From positions 1-64,000 of the forward strand of contig JAZQMK010000042.1 in assembly GCA_045543455.1 (NCBI GenBank): a stretch of DNA of 64,000 nucleotides. Reading direction: 5' to 3'. Below are positions 35,408 to 43,929 of the stretch, piece by piece. The translations under genes were made by a program, and so were the position numbers. Within the stretch, counting starts at the first letter, position 1. Each line of letters begins with the position of its first letter. The DNA is from SIG291 sp045543455 (GTDB taxonomy: Bacteria; Bacillota; Clostridia; Lachnospirales; Lachnospiraceae). The notes under the pieces are model-generated. The model searched no databases. It saw only the letters and a program-made list of their open reading frames with translations, and was not told the DNA's origin.

Positions 35408-36466
35408 ATGACTTATAAAGAAATAACTTTAGGGAAAAAAACAGCAAAAATACCTTTGATACAAGGCGGTATGGGAATTGGCGTAAGTCTTTCTAATCTT
35501 GCAGGAGCAGTGGCTAAGGAAGGTGGTATAGGTATCATTTCTTCGGCACAAATAGGATTTATGGAAGAAGATTTTGATAAAAATCCTTGTGAGGCTAATC
35601 TAAGAGCTATAAAAAAAGAGTTTGATAAAGCCAGAGCAATCTCGCCAGACGGAATTATAGGCTTTAATATAATGGTTGCTTTAAGAGATTATGAAAAACA
35701 GGTTAAAGCAGCACTAGAGGCAGGTGCAGATATTATTATATCTGGTGCGGGGCTTCCAACAGATTTGCCAAAGTTAGCTGCAGGCTATGATGTGGCACTT
35801 GCTCCAATTGTTTCGACTGAAAAATCTGCCAGCGTAATTTTAAAATTCTGGGATAAAAAATATCAAAGAATGCCAGAAATAGTGGTTATTGAAGGTCCTA
35901 AGGCTGGTGGACATTTAGGCTTTGATAAGGAGCAATTAGAGCAATTTACTACAGAGGTTTATGAGGAAGAAATAAAGAACATAATTAAAGTAGTAAATAC
36001 CTACGAAGAAAAATACAATAAAAAAATATATGTGTTTGTTGCAGGAGGAATCAGTACAGCTAAGGATGTAGAAAGAGCCCTTGAATTAGGGGCTGATGGC
36101 GTTCAGGTAGCTACCAGATTTATTGCAACAAAGGAATGTGATGCAAGCGATGCCTACAAGCAGGCATATGTGGATGCTAAAGAAGAAGATATAGTCTTAG
36201 TTTCCAGTCCGGTAGGAATGCCTGGAAGAGCTATAAAAAATGATTTTACCAACAAAGTGGCAAATAACGAGAAAATTCCCCATTCCCCTTGCCACGGTTG
36301 TATAAAAAAATGTAACCCTTCCGATATCCCGTACTGCATAACTGATAAATTAGTTATGGCGGCTAAAGGTGATATCAAGGAAGGATTACTATTTTGTGGA
36401 GCAGATGCTGCTAAAATTACTAAAATTGAAACAGTATCGCAAGTTATTGCATCATTATTTGTATAA
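35408..36466 (+). CDS. FabK/nitronate monooxygenase-family flavoprotein
   Basis: This 352-residue TIM-barrel FMN protein is related to FabK but distinct from it. It has IPLIQGGMGIGVSLSNLAGA, IEGPKAGGHLGFD with the family histidine, and VFVAGGISTAKDVE with GADGVQVATRF for the FMN phosphate. Unlike FabK it has a cysteine-rich tail, PCHGCIKKCNPSDIPYC, possibly for metal or an iron-sulfur centre. ATG 35408 follows GGAGG; an ATG eight codons upstream lies in the hairpin leader. At the end of the fatty-acid operon it could be a second enoyl reductase or a nitronate monooxygenase. Its last 12 bases overlap the convergent capA-like gene. Confidence 0.85.
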   Translation: MTYKEITLGKKTAKIPLIQGGMGIGVSLSNLAGAVAKEGGIGIISSAQIGFMEEDFDKNPCEANLRAIKKEFDKARAISPDGIIGFNIMVALRDYEKQVKAALEAGADIIISGAGLPTDLPKLAAGYDVALAPIVSTEKSASVILKFWDKKYQRMPEIVVIEGPKAGGHLGFDKEQLEQFTTEVYEEEIKNIIKVVNTYEEKYNKKIYVFVAGGISTAKDVERALELGADGVQVATRFIATKECDASDAYKQAYVDAKEEDIVLVSSPVGMPGRAIKNDFTNKVANNEKIPHSPCHGCIKKCNPSDIPYCITDKLVMAAKGDIKEGLLFCGADAAKITKIETVSQVIASLFV

Positions 36467-37651
36467 ATCTTTAAATACGTATTTTGCAGTATTTATAAGA
36501 TAATCATAAGAAAATTTTGAATCAAGGTAATTCATTCTGTGTCTCTTAGCAAGCTCAGCTGTGTAGTTGTCTAAGGCGTATACAGTATGACCACCAGTAT
36601 TTTCATAATGAGTCACAAGTGGCACTACATCGTAAGATTTGATTGTAGTGTCATTTTCGTCTTTTACGATAGTAACTTGGGCCATAGCGCCTAAAACTCT
36701 AGGAGCGGCGTCTTGGTTGGATACAAAATTACCAAGTGAATAATATACTAAAGTCTTATGGCCATTTTGACCTTCTACCCATTCTACAGGCTGAATAACA
36801 TGTGGATGAGCACCGATTACAAGGTCTACACCTAAGTCGGCAAGCTGTTTAGCTAAAGTTGTCTCAGATTCAACAGGAGTATGAGTGTATTCAATACCCC
36901 AGTGTGGAAATACAATTATAAAATCAGCTACCTTTTTAGCTTCATTTACATCGGCTGTAATTCTTTCAATATCAATTAAATTAGATAAATAAGGCATATC
37001 AGCAGGTAACTGATGACCGTTAAAGCTATAAGTGTAATTAAGCATTGCAACCTTAATACCCTTATAATCAGCTACGCATATAGGAGTGTCTGGGTTGTCA
37101 CTAATACCAAGAACATTTATATTAGGATAGTTAGTCTCCCAGAAATTAATAGTATTTAAAACGCCAGTTTTACCTTTGTCTAAAGTGTGATTTGTTGCAT
37201 GTAATACTGTGTTAAAACCTGCTTGTACAAGGTAGTGACCAAGCTCTTGTGGAGCATTGAAATTAGGATATCCGCTGATTCCAAGCTCTTTACCACCAAG
37301 TATGGTTTCCTGATTAACAACAGCTATATCAGCAGCCTGAATTAAATCCTTAACATTTTTAAATGCATTTGTATAATCCCATGTATCGCCCTTTTTATAT
37401 GTGTTGTTAAATGGCATATGTGTAAGAACATCACCTACGGCTATTAAATCGATTTCGATTGGTTCAGGTTTAGCTGTAGTTGGTTCTTCTGTGGTTGGTT
37501 CCTCAGTAGTATTATCAGTAGTATTCTGATTTGAAGAATTTTCAGATGCAGGTGGGATTGTAGGATCATTCTTTGATGAAGAGCAGCCTACAATTGCCAA
37601 TATAGATAATACCGCAATTAGATAAACCAGTAATTTTTTTGAAATATTCAT
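36455..37651 (-). CDS. CapA-family lipoprotein (metallophosphatase fold)
   Basis: This 398-residue lipoprotein has lipobox LAIVGC with the lipidated cysteine at C23. A low-complexity linker (TTEEPTTEEPTTAKPEP) precedes the CapA/PgsA domain: IDLIAVGDVLTHMPFNN, VVNQETILGG, HATNHTLDKGK and FPHWGIEYTHTP, then DLVIGAHPHVIQPVEW, which together line a metal centre like that of calcineurin-type phosphatases. In Bacillus, CapA helps export or anchor poly-gamma-glutamate, but no capB or capC is present. Here it more likely acts on cell-surface polymers. It converges with the fatty-acid operon and overlaps its last gene by 12 bases. Confidence 0.88.
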   Translation of the reverse strand: MNISKKLLVYLIAVLSILAIVGCSSSKNDPTIPPASENSSNQNTTDNTTEEPTTEEPTTAKPEPIEIDLIAVGDVLTHMPFNNTYKKGDTWDYTNAFKNVKDLIQAADIAVVNQETILGGKELGISGYPNFNAPQELGHYLVQAGFNTVLHATNHTLDKGKTGVLNTINFWETNYPNINVLGISDNPDTPICVADYKGIKVAMLNYTYSFNGHQLPADMPYLSNLIDIERITADVNEAKKVADFIIVFPHWGIEYTHTPVESETTLAKQLADLGVDLVIGAHPHVIQPVEWVEGQNGHKTLVYYSLGNFVSNQDAAPRVLGAMAQVTIVKDENDTTIKSYDVVPLVTHYENTGGHTVYALDNYTAELAKRHRMNYLDSKFSYDYLINTAKYVFKDLYK

Positions 37652-37807
37652 TAGTATAACCTCGTTTCATTATTTGTAAGAAAAATCTTTCTACATAATT
37701 ATACTAAATATTTAGCCTGATGGCAACTGTAAGTGTAGCTATGTCAAATGTTGTATAGAAAAATAAATGAAAAAATATCGATTTGAAGTAATTGGTAATT
37801 CTCAATG

Positions 37808-37836
37808 TTTACTTTACATAAATAACAATTTATGAT
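37808..37836 (+). promoter_or_regulatory. Candidate promoter of the phosphodiester glycosidase gene
   Basis: TTTACT (37808-37813) and TATGAT (37831-37836) are 17 bases apart, 51 bases before the chosen start. The -35 is weak. Confidence 0.5.
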
Positions 37837-37886
37837 AAGATAAGTTATCAAAAAATGTCGAATATCAGTTAGAAATGGAGAAAGAT

Positions 37887-38957
37887 ATGGCTAAGAAGAT
37901 ATTAAAGATAGCAGGCAGAGTTCTCTTGGTTCTGTTAGTTACTGTAGTAATATTAGTTGGAACATTATACATAATGTTACAAAAGTGCTGTAACGGACCA
38001 TCAGAGTCTGCAAGAACATTATTTATAACAACAATATTAGAGACAGGTCAGATGAAGTTTTTAGCATCATGGGTGTGCTCTGATGAAGAAATACAGGCAG
38101 TTGTTAACAGCAACTCAATGGATAAGATGGATGCGGAAGTAGATAAGGATATTATTGTAATTCCACCGTCTGGCTCAGAGACTGAGGAAGAAGGCTTTGA
38201 TGAAAATGGTATCAAGATTGTAGAGATTTCAGGACGTACATTTTTTGCAAAGCTTATGATTATAAAGGACCCATCGCAGGTAAAGGTAGGAACTACTTAT
38301 CCATGGAGTGAGTATGGTCAGAACCTTGATGTTATTGTATCTAACGAAGGTGCAGTTGCAGGTGTTAACGGTGGTTTATACCAGTCATCAGGTAATAAAG
38401 GCGGAAGACCTTTAGGATATGTTGTTTCAGATGGACAGATTCAGTATAATGGTCCATATGATTGTGTAGGTATTTATTTAATAGGACTTAATAAGGATAA
38501 CATTTTGATTATTAAGAGTATGGAAGGTATGAATCAGGAAAGCTTTAAGAAATATGTAGAGACAGAAGGTATCCGTGATGCCGTTGCTTTCCAGGAAGAA
38601 AGCTCAGATGCGAATAATCATTTTGTTCCACTTATTATTAATGGAGAGCCACGTAAGCTTAATGGTATGGGTAGTGGTGCTAATCCAAGAACTGCTATTG
38701 GTCAGAGAGCAGATGGAGCTATTATGCTTTTAGTAACAGATGGTCGTGGTGCTTCAGGTCATTTAGGAGCTACAGCAGCAGACCTTATTGGTATCATGCA
38801 GGAATATGGTGCAGTTAATGCAGCTAATATTGATGGTGGAAGTTCATCAACAATGGTTTATAATGGTGCATACGAGATGACTAGTGTAACATTTTATTAT
38901 GCCAATTCATCATGGAGACTTCCTACAGCATTCGTTGTAATGCCGAAGTCGCAGTAA
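37887..38957 (+). CDS. Membrane-anchored phosphodiester glycosidase (NAGPA-like)
   Basis: This 356-residue protein has one N-terminal helix (about 8-29) and an extracytoplasmic NAGPA (DUF2233) domain. Typical segments are VAGVNGGLYQSSG, NPRTAIGQRADG, LLVTDGRG and NAANIDGGSSSTMVYNG. Family members cleave N-acetylglucosamine or other sugars from phosphodiester links, as in exopolysaccharide or wall-polymer trimming. ATG 37887 is chosen since GGAG lies six bases upstream; an ATG four codons earlier contains that site. It is followed after 14 bases by a membrane protein probably in the same transcript. Confidence 0.87.
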   Translation: MAKKILKIAGRVLLVLLVTVVILVGTLYIMLQKCCNGPSESARTLFITTILETGQMKFLASWVCSDEEIQAVVNSNSMDKMDAEVDKDIIVIPPSGSETEEEGFDENGIKIVEISGRTFFAKLMIIKDPSQVKVGTTYPWSEYGQNLDVIVSNEGAVAGVNGGLYQSSGNKGGRPLGYVVSDGQIQYNGPYDCVGIYLIGLNKDNILIIKSMEGMNQESFKKYVETEGIRDAVAFQEESSDANNHFVPLIINGEPRKLNGMGSGANPRTAIGQRADGAIMLLVTDGRGASGHLGATAADLIGIMQEYGAVNAANIDGGSSSTMVYNGAYEMTSVTFYYANSSWRLPTAFVVMPKSQ

Positions 38958-38971
38958 GGGGGGTGCCATAG

Positions 38972-40282
38972 ATGAAGAATATTGAAGATTTAATGAAAGA
39001 ACAGGATTTAGAAGAGATTTCTATTATTGATGCGTCTGAGGAAGATCAATTAATAGAATTAGAAGAAATTGATGAAGTTGCAGAAGAAGTTGAAAAGACA
39101 GTAAAAGAAGTTAAGCGTATTAAAGAAAAGAAGAAAGTACCTAAGTTCTATATTGGATTAGGTATATATGCAGCAATTCTTTTGGTGTTATCCATAATTT
39201 TCCTTTGCTACACAGACAGTTGTTTGAAGAAATATGAGAATTCTCAGCCTGAGCATACTGCAAAGGATTATTTGGAAGTATTTAAATCTAAAGTTTCAGA
39301 TAAAACTGTAACAGATATAATGACTATGCCTTCGGATTTTAGCGAATTTGAAAATGCAGATGTGTATAAAGATTTGTATATGAAACAGTTTGAAAATGTT
39401 TCATCTTATTCAGTTAAGAAAAATCCTGGAAGCTATATTACAGAAGAACCGATGTATGATATATATGCTGATGATAAGGTGGTTGCACATTTAACACTTA
39501 ATGCAACTAACACAAAGACTATATTTGCTATTCTTACAGTTATGGACTGGAAGGTAGCTAAGCTTGAACCAGTATGTGATTATGTTAAAAAGGATTATAC
39601 AATAAAGGTTCCGGATATTTATACAGTTAAGGTTAATGGAACTAAGCTTGAAGATAAATATTTGACAGGTAATAAGACTGAGAACAAAGATTATGGCTAT
39701 GCGGCAGAATATGTAACTATGCCATCAATAGTTGAATACAAGATTAGTGGATTTATCAATGAACCGGACATTAAGATTTACAGTGGAGATAAGGAAATAT
39801 CTTACACAAAGGATTCTAATGGCAATGTGGAAATAAAGGCAGTTGCTTCTACAGAAACTATTCCACAGGATAAATATGATATGGCTTTAAATATGGCTAA
39901 GACATGGTCAAACTTTACCACTGCAGATTTAAGCGGACCAAGTCACGGTCTTGCAACTATAAGAAAGTATTTAATTAAGGATTCATATTACTGGAATATG
40001 GCTACAGAGTATGCAACAGGTGTTGATATTACATTTATCAGTGCACATACTTTGCAGGCTGATCCATTTAAGGACATAGTGGTAGATAATTATGTATCTT
40101 TTGGAGAAAATTGTTTCTCTTGCCACATTTTCTTTAATAAGCCAATGTACCTTTATAAGACAGGTGCAACAGTAGTTGAGACAGTGGATTCTACTTTCTA
40201 CTTTGTATACTATGATGATTCTAATGATGGAGTTGATAATCCACATTGGGGTATTGTTGATATGATAGCTACAACTAATTAA
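38972..40282 (+). CDS. Single-pass membrane protein of unknown function
   Basis: This 436-residue protein starts with an acidic then basic cytoplasmic tail (about 1-60, with EELEEIDEVAEEVEKTVKE-like composition), one helix (about 66-86, YIGLGIYAAILLVLSIIFL) and about 350 residues outside. The outer part appears to hold two NTF2-like or cystatin-like beta-alpha units (around 95-190 and 300-436) joined by a beta domain. It is co-directional with the glycosidase and separated by 14 bases, so a joint surface role is likely. A terminator follows. I cannot name a family. Confidence 0.75.
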   Translation: MKNIEDLMKEQDLEEISIIDASEEDQLIELEEIDEVAEEVEKTVKEVKRIKEKKKVPKFYIGLGIYAAILLVLSIIFLCYTDSCLKKYENSQPEHTAKDYLEVFKSKVSDKTVTDIMTMPSDFSEFENADVYKDLYMKQFENVSSYSVKKNPGSYITEEPMYDIYADDKVVAHLTLNATNTKTIFAILTVMDWKVAKLEPVCDYVKKDYTIKVPDIYTVKVNGTKLEDKYLTGNKTENKDYGYAAEYVTMPSIVEYKISGFINEPDIKIYSGDKEISYTKDSNGNVEIKAVASTETIPQDKYDMALNMAKTWSNFTTADLSGPSHGLATIRKYLIKDSYYWNMATEYATGVDITFISAHTLQADPFKDIVVDNYVSFGENCFSCHIFFNKPMYLYKTGATVVETVDSTFYFVYYDDSNDGVDNPHWGIVDMIATTN

Positions 40283-40286
40283 TTTT

Positions 40287-40318
40287 AAACCGGCTTTTGT
40301 AATAAAGGCCGGTTTTTT
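40287..40318 (+). terminator. Intrinsic terminator
   Basis: AACCGGCTTT pairs with AAAGGCCGGTT around GTAAT-type loop, followed by TTTTTT. Confidence 0.9.
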
Positions 40319-40355
40319 GCATATATTGAAATAAGAAATTTTAAGGCGTGAAATA

Positions 40356-40940
40356 ATGCTTAACTATATATGGGCGATAATGATTATTATAGGTGTTGTA
40401 TATGCAGTTTTAACCGGTAATCTTGAAAATGTAACTACAGGCATTTTAGAATCTTCTGAGGAAACAGTAAGTTTGTGTCTTACCATGCTTGGTATTATGT
40501 CTGTGTGGACTGGGTTAATGGAAATAGCAAGACAGTGTGGATTGATACAAATACTCACAAGACGCCTTGAAAAGCCTGTTGGCTTTATTTTTGGTGACAT
40601 TCCAAAGGGGCATAAAGCATTAGAATATATTACAACTAATATTGTAGCCAATTTTTTAGGTCTTGGCTGGGCGGCAACTCCTGCAGGTCTTATGGCAATG
40701 AAAGAAATGGCAAAGCTTAATAAGGATAACAAAGATGTGGCATCTGATTCTATGTGTGCATTTCTTATAATAAATGTATCTTCAATTCAATTAGTGCCAA
40801 TAACGATGATTGCCTATCGTAATCAGTATGGCTCGGTAAATCCGGTATCCATAATGCTTCCTGCAGTACTTGCTACCTGTATAAGCACCATAGTTGCCAT
40901 AATCTTTATAAAAATAATGCAGGGGAGGAGAAAAAGATGA
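40356..40940 (+). CDS. spmA: Spore maturation protein A
   Basis: SpmA (194 residues) is a membrane protein with several helices and a nucleoside-recognition (Gate) domain, including LTMLGIMSVWTGLMEIA and NIVANFLGLGWAATPAGL. In Bacillus subtilis SpmA and SpmB are needed for spore core dehydration. The stop overlaps the start of spmB by four bases. The pair is also found in some non-sporulating relatives, so it is supportive but not proof of sporulation. Confidence 0.92.
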   Translation: MLNYIWAIMIIIGVVYAVLTGNLENVTTGILESSEETVSLCLTMLGIMSVWTGLMEIARQCGLIQILTRRLEKPVGFIFGDIPKGHKALEYITTNIVANFLGLGWAATPAGLMAMKEMAKLNKDNKDVASDSMCAFLIINVSSIQLVPITMIAYRNQYGSVNPVSIMLPAVLATCISTIVAIIFIKIMQGRRKR

Positions 40941-41461
40941 ATATAATAACCTTCCTATCAAATATGATAATTCCTTTGCTAATATTTTATATAATTGCTT
41001 TGGCGTTGGCTATGAAAAAGGATTGTTACGACAGTTTTATAGAAGGAGCAAAAGAAGGAATGAAAACGGTTGTCTCAGTAATGCCAACACTTCTTGGCCT
41101 TATGATGGCTGTCGGGGTGCTTAGAAGCAGTGGATTCCTTGAAGAAATGTCAGATTTTATTGGCTTTTATAGTAAGAAAATAGGCGTGCCTGCATGTGTA
41201 ATTCCTGTAATTATAATTCGCATGTTTTCAGCTTCGGCAGCTACAGGTCTTACTCTTGATGTATTTAAAGAATTTGGTGCAGACTCGCTAGAGGGCTATA
41301 TGGCATCCATAATTATGTGTACTACAGAAACTGTATTTTATAGTATAAGTCTTTATTTTATGTCTGTTGGGATTAAGAATACAAGGTGGACTATAGCCGG
41401 GGCTATGTTGTGTACTTTGGCAGGAATTGTTGCATCGGTTATATTTGCCTACTTGATGTAA
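40937..41461 (+). CDS. spmB: Spore maturation protein B
   Basis: SpmB (174 residues) is a second membrane protein of the same Gate-domain family, with MPTLLGLMMAVGVLRSSG, IIIRMFSASAATGLTLDVF and a C-terminal helix. It overlaps spmA by four bases (ATGA), as in other spmAB operons. GGGGAGG-like sequence in the spmA end is its ribosome site. A bidirectional terminator follows. Confidence 0.92.
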   Translation: MNIITFLSNMIIPLLIFYIIALALAMKKDCYDSFIEGAKEGMKTVVSVMPTLLGLMMAVGVLRSSGFLEEMSDFIGFYSKKIGVPACVIPVIIIRMFSASAATGLTLDVFKEFGADSLEGYMASIIMCTTETVFYSISLYFMSVGIKNTRWTIAGAMLCTLAGIVASVIFAYLM

Positions 41462-41465
41462 GAAA

Positions 41466-41511
41466 AAAGCTATCTTGTAGTTTTTGGAATTTCTACAAGA
41501 TAGCTTTCTGG
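41466..41511. terminator. Bidirectional terminator between spmB and the RsgI-like gene
   Basis: AAAGCTATCTTGTAG (41466-41480) pairs with CTACAAGATAGCTTT (41493-41507). A-runs precede it and T-rich sequence follows, so it can serve both converging transcripts. Confidence 0.85.
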
Positions 41512-41513
41512 TT

Positions 41514-43070
41514 TTACTGTGTAATTTTAAATTCGGTATATAATACATTTGTTCTGTATCCACCTGAATAAAAACGTTCTGTTATTAATTTGCCGATTCT
41601 ATATTCGCCACTAGGAAGAATACCATATAATTCAGACCAATCAATTGGTAATTCGGTGCTGGTATTATCATTTAAAACATAACCGTCAGATTTCCATAGA
41701 TGATTTTTATCTAATGTTTCCAAAGCTATCCACTGATCGCCATCTTTACGTTCGATGACATACCAGTCACTTCTGGTTAAACCACCATTTGGAGAGCCGG
41801 TAGTCATATTAAATAACATAGTTAAGCCGGTGTTAGAGATGTTTTTAACATCTATATTTAGTCCCCAATTTGCATCTAAATTGTCTAGTTGTTTTTGTTC
41901 TTCGCTTCTTTCAGATATTAGTATTAAGATTTGAATACAGGCATCGGAATTCCATCGCATACCTTGTGGAATATCTTGATAGAAAACCATTCCGTCGGTG
42001 TATCCAGCTATTCGGGCATTAGGACTATCTACATAGGAGAAGCGAGGAGCAATATTTCTACTGTATAATAATTCTAACGCTTCATCAACTGTTAGTCCTA
42101 AAACATTAGGTACGGTTGTCCATACACGTGGTTGGGATAAAATTTTTAGAGCTTCTGGCGTATACATTTCTTCTAACTGTTTTTTGTAGTCAGAAGATAA
42201 TTGATCCCATGGAACATAACCTACATAGCTTTCGACAGTTCCAACGAAAAGAACTTTTTCGCCATATTCATCGTAATCACCAACCTTATATGGTGGTTCA
42301 ATTAAACGTGTTTCAATATCCATACCGAATAATTCAATGATTGTATAGGCACTTGCTTCTTCTACCGTAAGATTGTTTTCTTGTCTAAGGATATTAAGGA
42401 CATATTGCATTTTACCAACGGATACGCCGTATTTTTCTGCTAATACTTTTAGTTCTTCAGGATTTTCAATCTGCTGTGCGACAATAAAGGATTCAACATC
42501 TTGTGTTACGAGAGAATCTTGTGTTATTGATATAGCATCCTCTAATAATTGTTGAGCGTTATCTCCACCATGAGCAGATAAAAGCATTACTGGAGAATTG
42601 TCAGTTTTAGCAAGATATCCTTGGGAAAGCAATTCTGCAACTAATATAGGTAATGCATCATTTACGCTTTTACCAATTATGTCAATGTTGTTAAGAATTT
42701 TTTCGCCATCATCATTTATTGCAAGGTAATCAACGATTTGTCCATCTTTAATTGTAAGCTGAAGGGATGGGTTAATATCCAATGTCAAATAAGTGGCGTT
42801 AGCATAGATAACGGGTGCTATAGTTGTATTTTCACCTGATGCTATGGTTGTATTTTCACCTGATGCTATGGTTGGTTTTTCAGTATTATCAGATGCTTTT
42901 TTGCCTGATATAGATATTACTATTATACTTCCTAAAAGTGCCATAAGAAGTATTGCTGCGCAATGTTTCAATACTGTGGGAAACTTGCGTTTTTGAGGGG
43001 CTTCATTAGCAGCTTCAATAAGGTCTGCATCTAAGCCTTCTAGATTGTTTAAAAAATCATTTCCTGTCAT
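41514..43070 (-). CDS. RsgI-like anti-sigma protein with PASTA and Ig-like domains
   Basis: This 518-residue single-pass protein has a cytoplasmic N-terminal part (about 1-32) and one helix (about 34-54). Outside, after a short repeat of ENTTIASG, comes an RsgI-type domain (ATYLTLDINPSLQLTIKDG, LLSAHGGDNAQ) as in clostridial anti-sigma-I factors. A PASTA-like domain follows (TVPNVLGLTVDEALELL, ending DIPQGMRWNSDACIQILI), then a C-terminal Ig-like domain of Big_14 type (KNISNTGLTMLF, WSELYGILPSGEYRIGK). The start overlaps the sigma-factor stop by four bases, so it is very likely that factor's membrane regulator. PASTA domains bind muropeptides, which suggests a cell-wall signal. The combination is unusual. 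Confidence 0.85.
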   Translation of the reverse strand: MTGNDFLNNLEGLDADLIEAANEAPQKRKFPTVLKHCAAILLMALLGSIIVISISGKKASDNTEKPTIASGENTTIASGENTTIAPVIYANATYLTLDINPSLQLTIKDGQIVDYLAINDDGEKILNNIDIIGKSVNDALPILVAELLSQGYLAKTDNSPVMLLSAHGGDNAQQLLEDAISITQDSLVTQDVESFIVAQQIENPEELKVLAEKYGVSVGKMQYVLNILRQENNLTVEEASAYTIIELFGMDIETRLIEPPYKVGDYDEYGEKVLFVGTVESYVGYVPWDQLSSDYKKQLEEMYTPEALKILSQPRVWTTVPNVLGLTVDEALELLYSRNIAPRFSYVDSPNARIAGYTDGMVFYQDIPQGMRWNSDACIQILILISERSEEQKQLDNLDANWGLNIDVKNISNTGLTMLFNMTTGSPNGGLTRSDWYVIERKDGDQWIALETLDKNHLWKSDGYVLNDNTSTELPIDWSELYGILPSGEYRIGKLITERFYSGGYRTNVLYTEFKITQ

Positions 43071-43627
43071 AATGTATAGTCCTCCATTTCTAAATATTTT
43101 TTTAATTCATTTCTCATTCGGAATAAGGTTGTTTTTACCTTGCTTTCACCGATTTTAAAGCGCTTGGCGATATCGGTTATAGAATCCATGTACCAGTATC
43201 GTCTGATAAATATATTACGCTTTTGCGTTGATTTTGTCCTAAGAAAGTTACTAATTATCTTTGATAGCTCTTGTGCTTCTAGCTGCTGTACTACATTTAT
43301 CTGACTTGGAATACATTGCTCTAGTTCCAAAGTTAGTTCCACAAAACATCCGCTTCTTTTAATACGGTTTCGTTCTTTGCACCGGTCTAATGAGATATGT
43401 CTGGTGATTTTGGCTAAAAAAGCAAAGAGATAAGTTCTAGGTTCGTGAGGAGGAATAGAGTTCCAAGCAGTAAAATATGTGTCATTCACACATTCTTGTG
43501 CACTGCAATCATCTTCTAAAATGCCATATGATATTTTGTGTAAACGAGTACCATATTTTTGAGCAGTTTTTTCGATTGCCATTTCGTCTCTATGTAAGAA
43601 CAAATCAACTAATATTGAATCATCCAA
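43067..43627 (-). CDS. ECF-type RNA polymerase sigma factor
   Basis: This 186-residue sigma-70 family protein has region 2 (about 20-90, with AQECVNDTYFTAWNSIPP and the promoter-melting segment FAFLAKITRHISLDRCKERNR) and region 4 (about 125-180, RNIFIRRYWYMDSITDIAKRF then GESKVKTTLFRMRNELKKYL). It is coupled by a four-base overlap to the RsgI-like gene. Upstream on the same strand GTAACC and TGTCG lie about 16 bases apart, which could be an autoregulated ECF promoter, but this is weak. Confidence 0.93.
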   Translation of the reverse strand: MDDSILVDLFLHRDEMAIEKTAQKYGTRLHKISYGILEDDCSAQECVNDTYFTAWNSIPPHEPRTYLFAFLAKITRHISLDRCKERNRIKRSGCFVELTLELEQCIPSQINVVQQLEAQELSKIISNFLRTKSTQKRNIFIRRYWYMDSITDIAKRFKIGESKVKTTLFRMRNELKKYLEMEDYTL

Positions 43628-43736
43628 ATAATATCCCCCTTTCTTATATACTGCTTTACTATATATAGCGACAATTTAAAATGATTGGTTACGTACATAA
43701 TATCATAATTTTAGTAAATGATAAATATTTGTATAC

Positions 43737-43765
43737 TTGATGTAGAGAAAGCCTTGTGTTATAAT
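43737..43765 (+). promoter_or_regulatory. Housekeeping promoter for trpB
   Basis: TTGATG (43737-43742) and TATAAT (43760-43765) are separated by 17 bases. The transcript would begin just before the hairpin leader. I see no T-box or trp leader peptide. Confidence 0.75.
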
Positions 43766-43794
43766 GTTAAGATAGTTGAAGAAAAGAGACATAT

Positions 43795-43886
43795 GACTTG
43801 TCTTGTCTTAAGACCAAGCCAAGTCAATTGGAAATATGTGTCGGAGCACATATTTCAAGATGCGACAACCAAAATTTAGATTTTGG
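43795..43886 (+). repeat. Hairpin leader related to the 1-391 repeat
   Basis: Three hairpins in order match the module at 1-391: GACTTGTC-type arms around TTAAG (43795-43824), AAATATGTG with CACATATTT (43832-43855), and AACCAAAA with TTTTGGTT (43867-43886). The words GTCGGAG and GCGACAACC are shared with the tandem repeats. The frame from 43798 is open through to trpB and its product (SCLKTK, then RCDNQN) resembles the small frame in the tandem repeats. Confidence 0.75.
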
Positions 43887-43929
43887 TTGCACCTACTTCG
43901 CTTCGCTCCGAGAAAAGAGGCATATAACT

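Noticed and set aside
43798..43929. N-terminal extension of TrpB by 44 residues
   Set aside because: The extension is encoded by the hairpin leader, starts at TTG without a ribosome site, and TrpB relatives begin near MDYKTYLRNYPD. I kept the in-frame openness as a finding.
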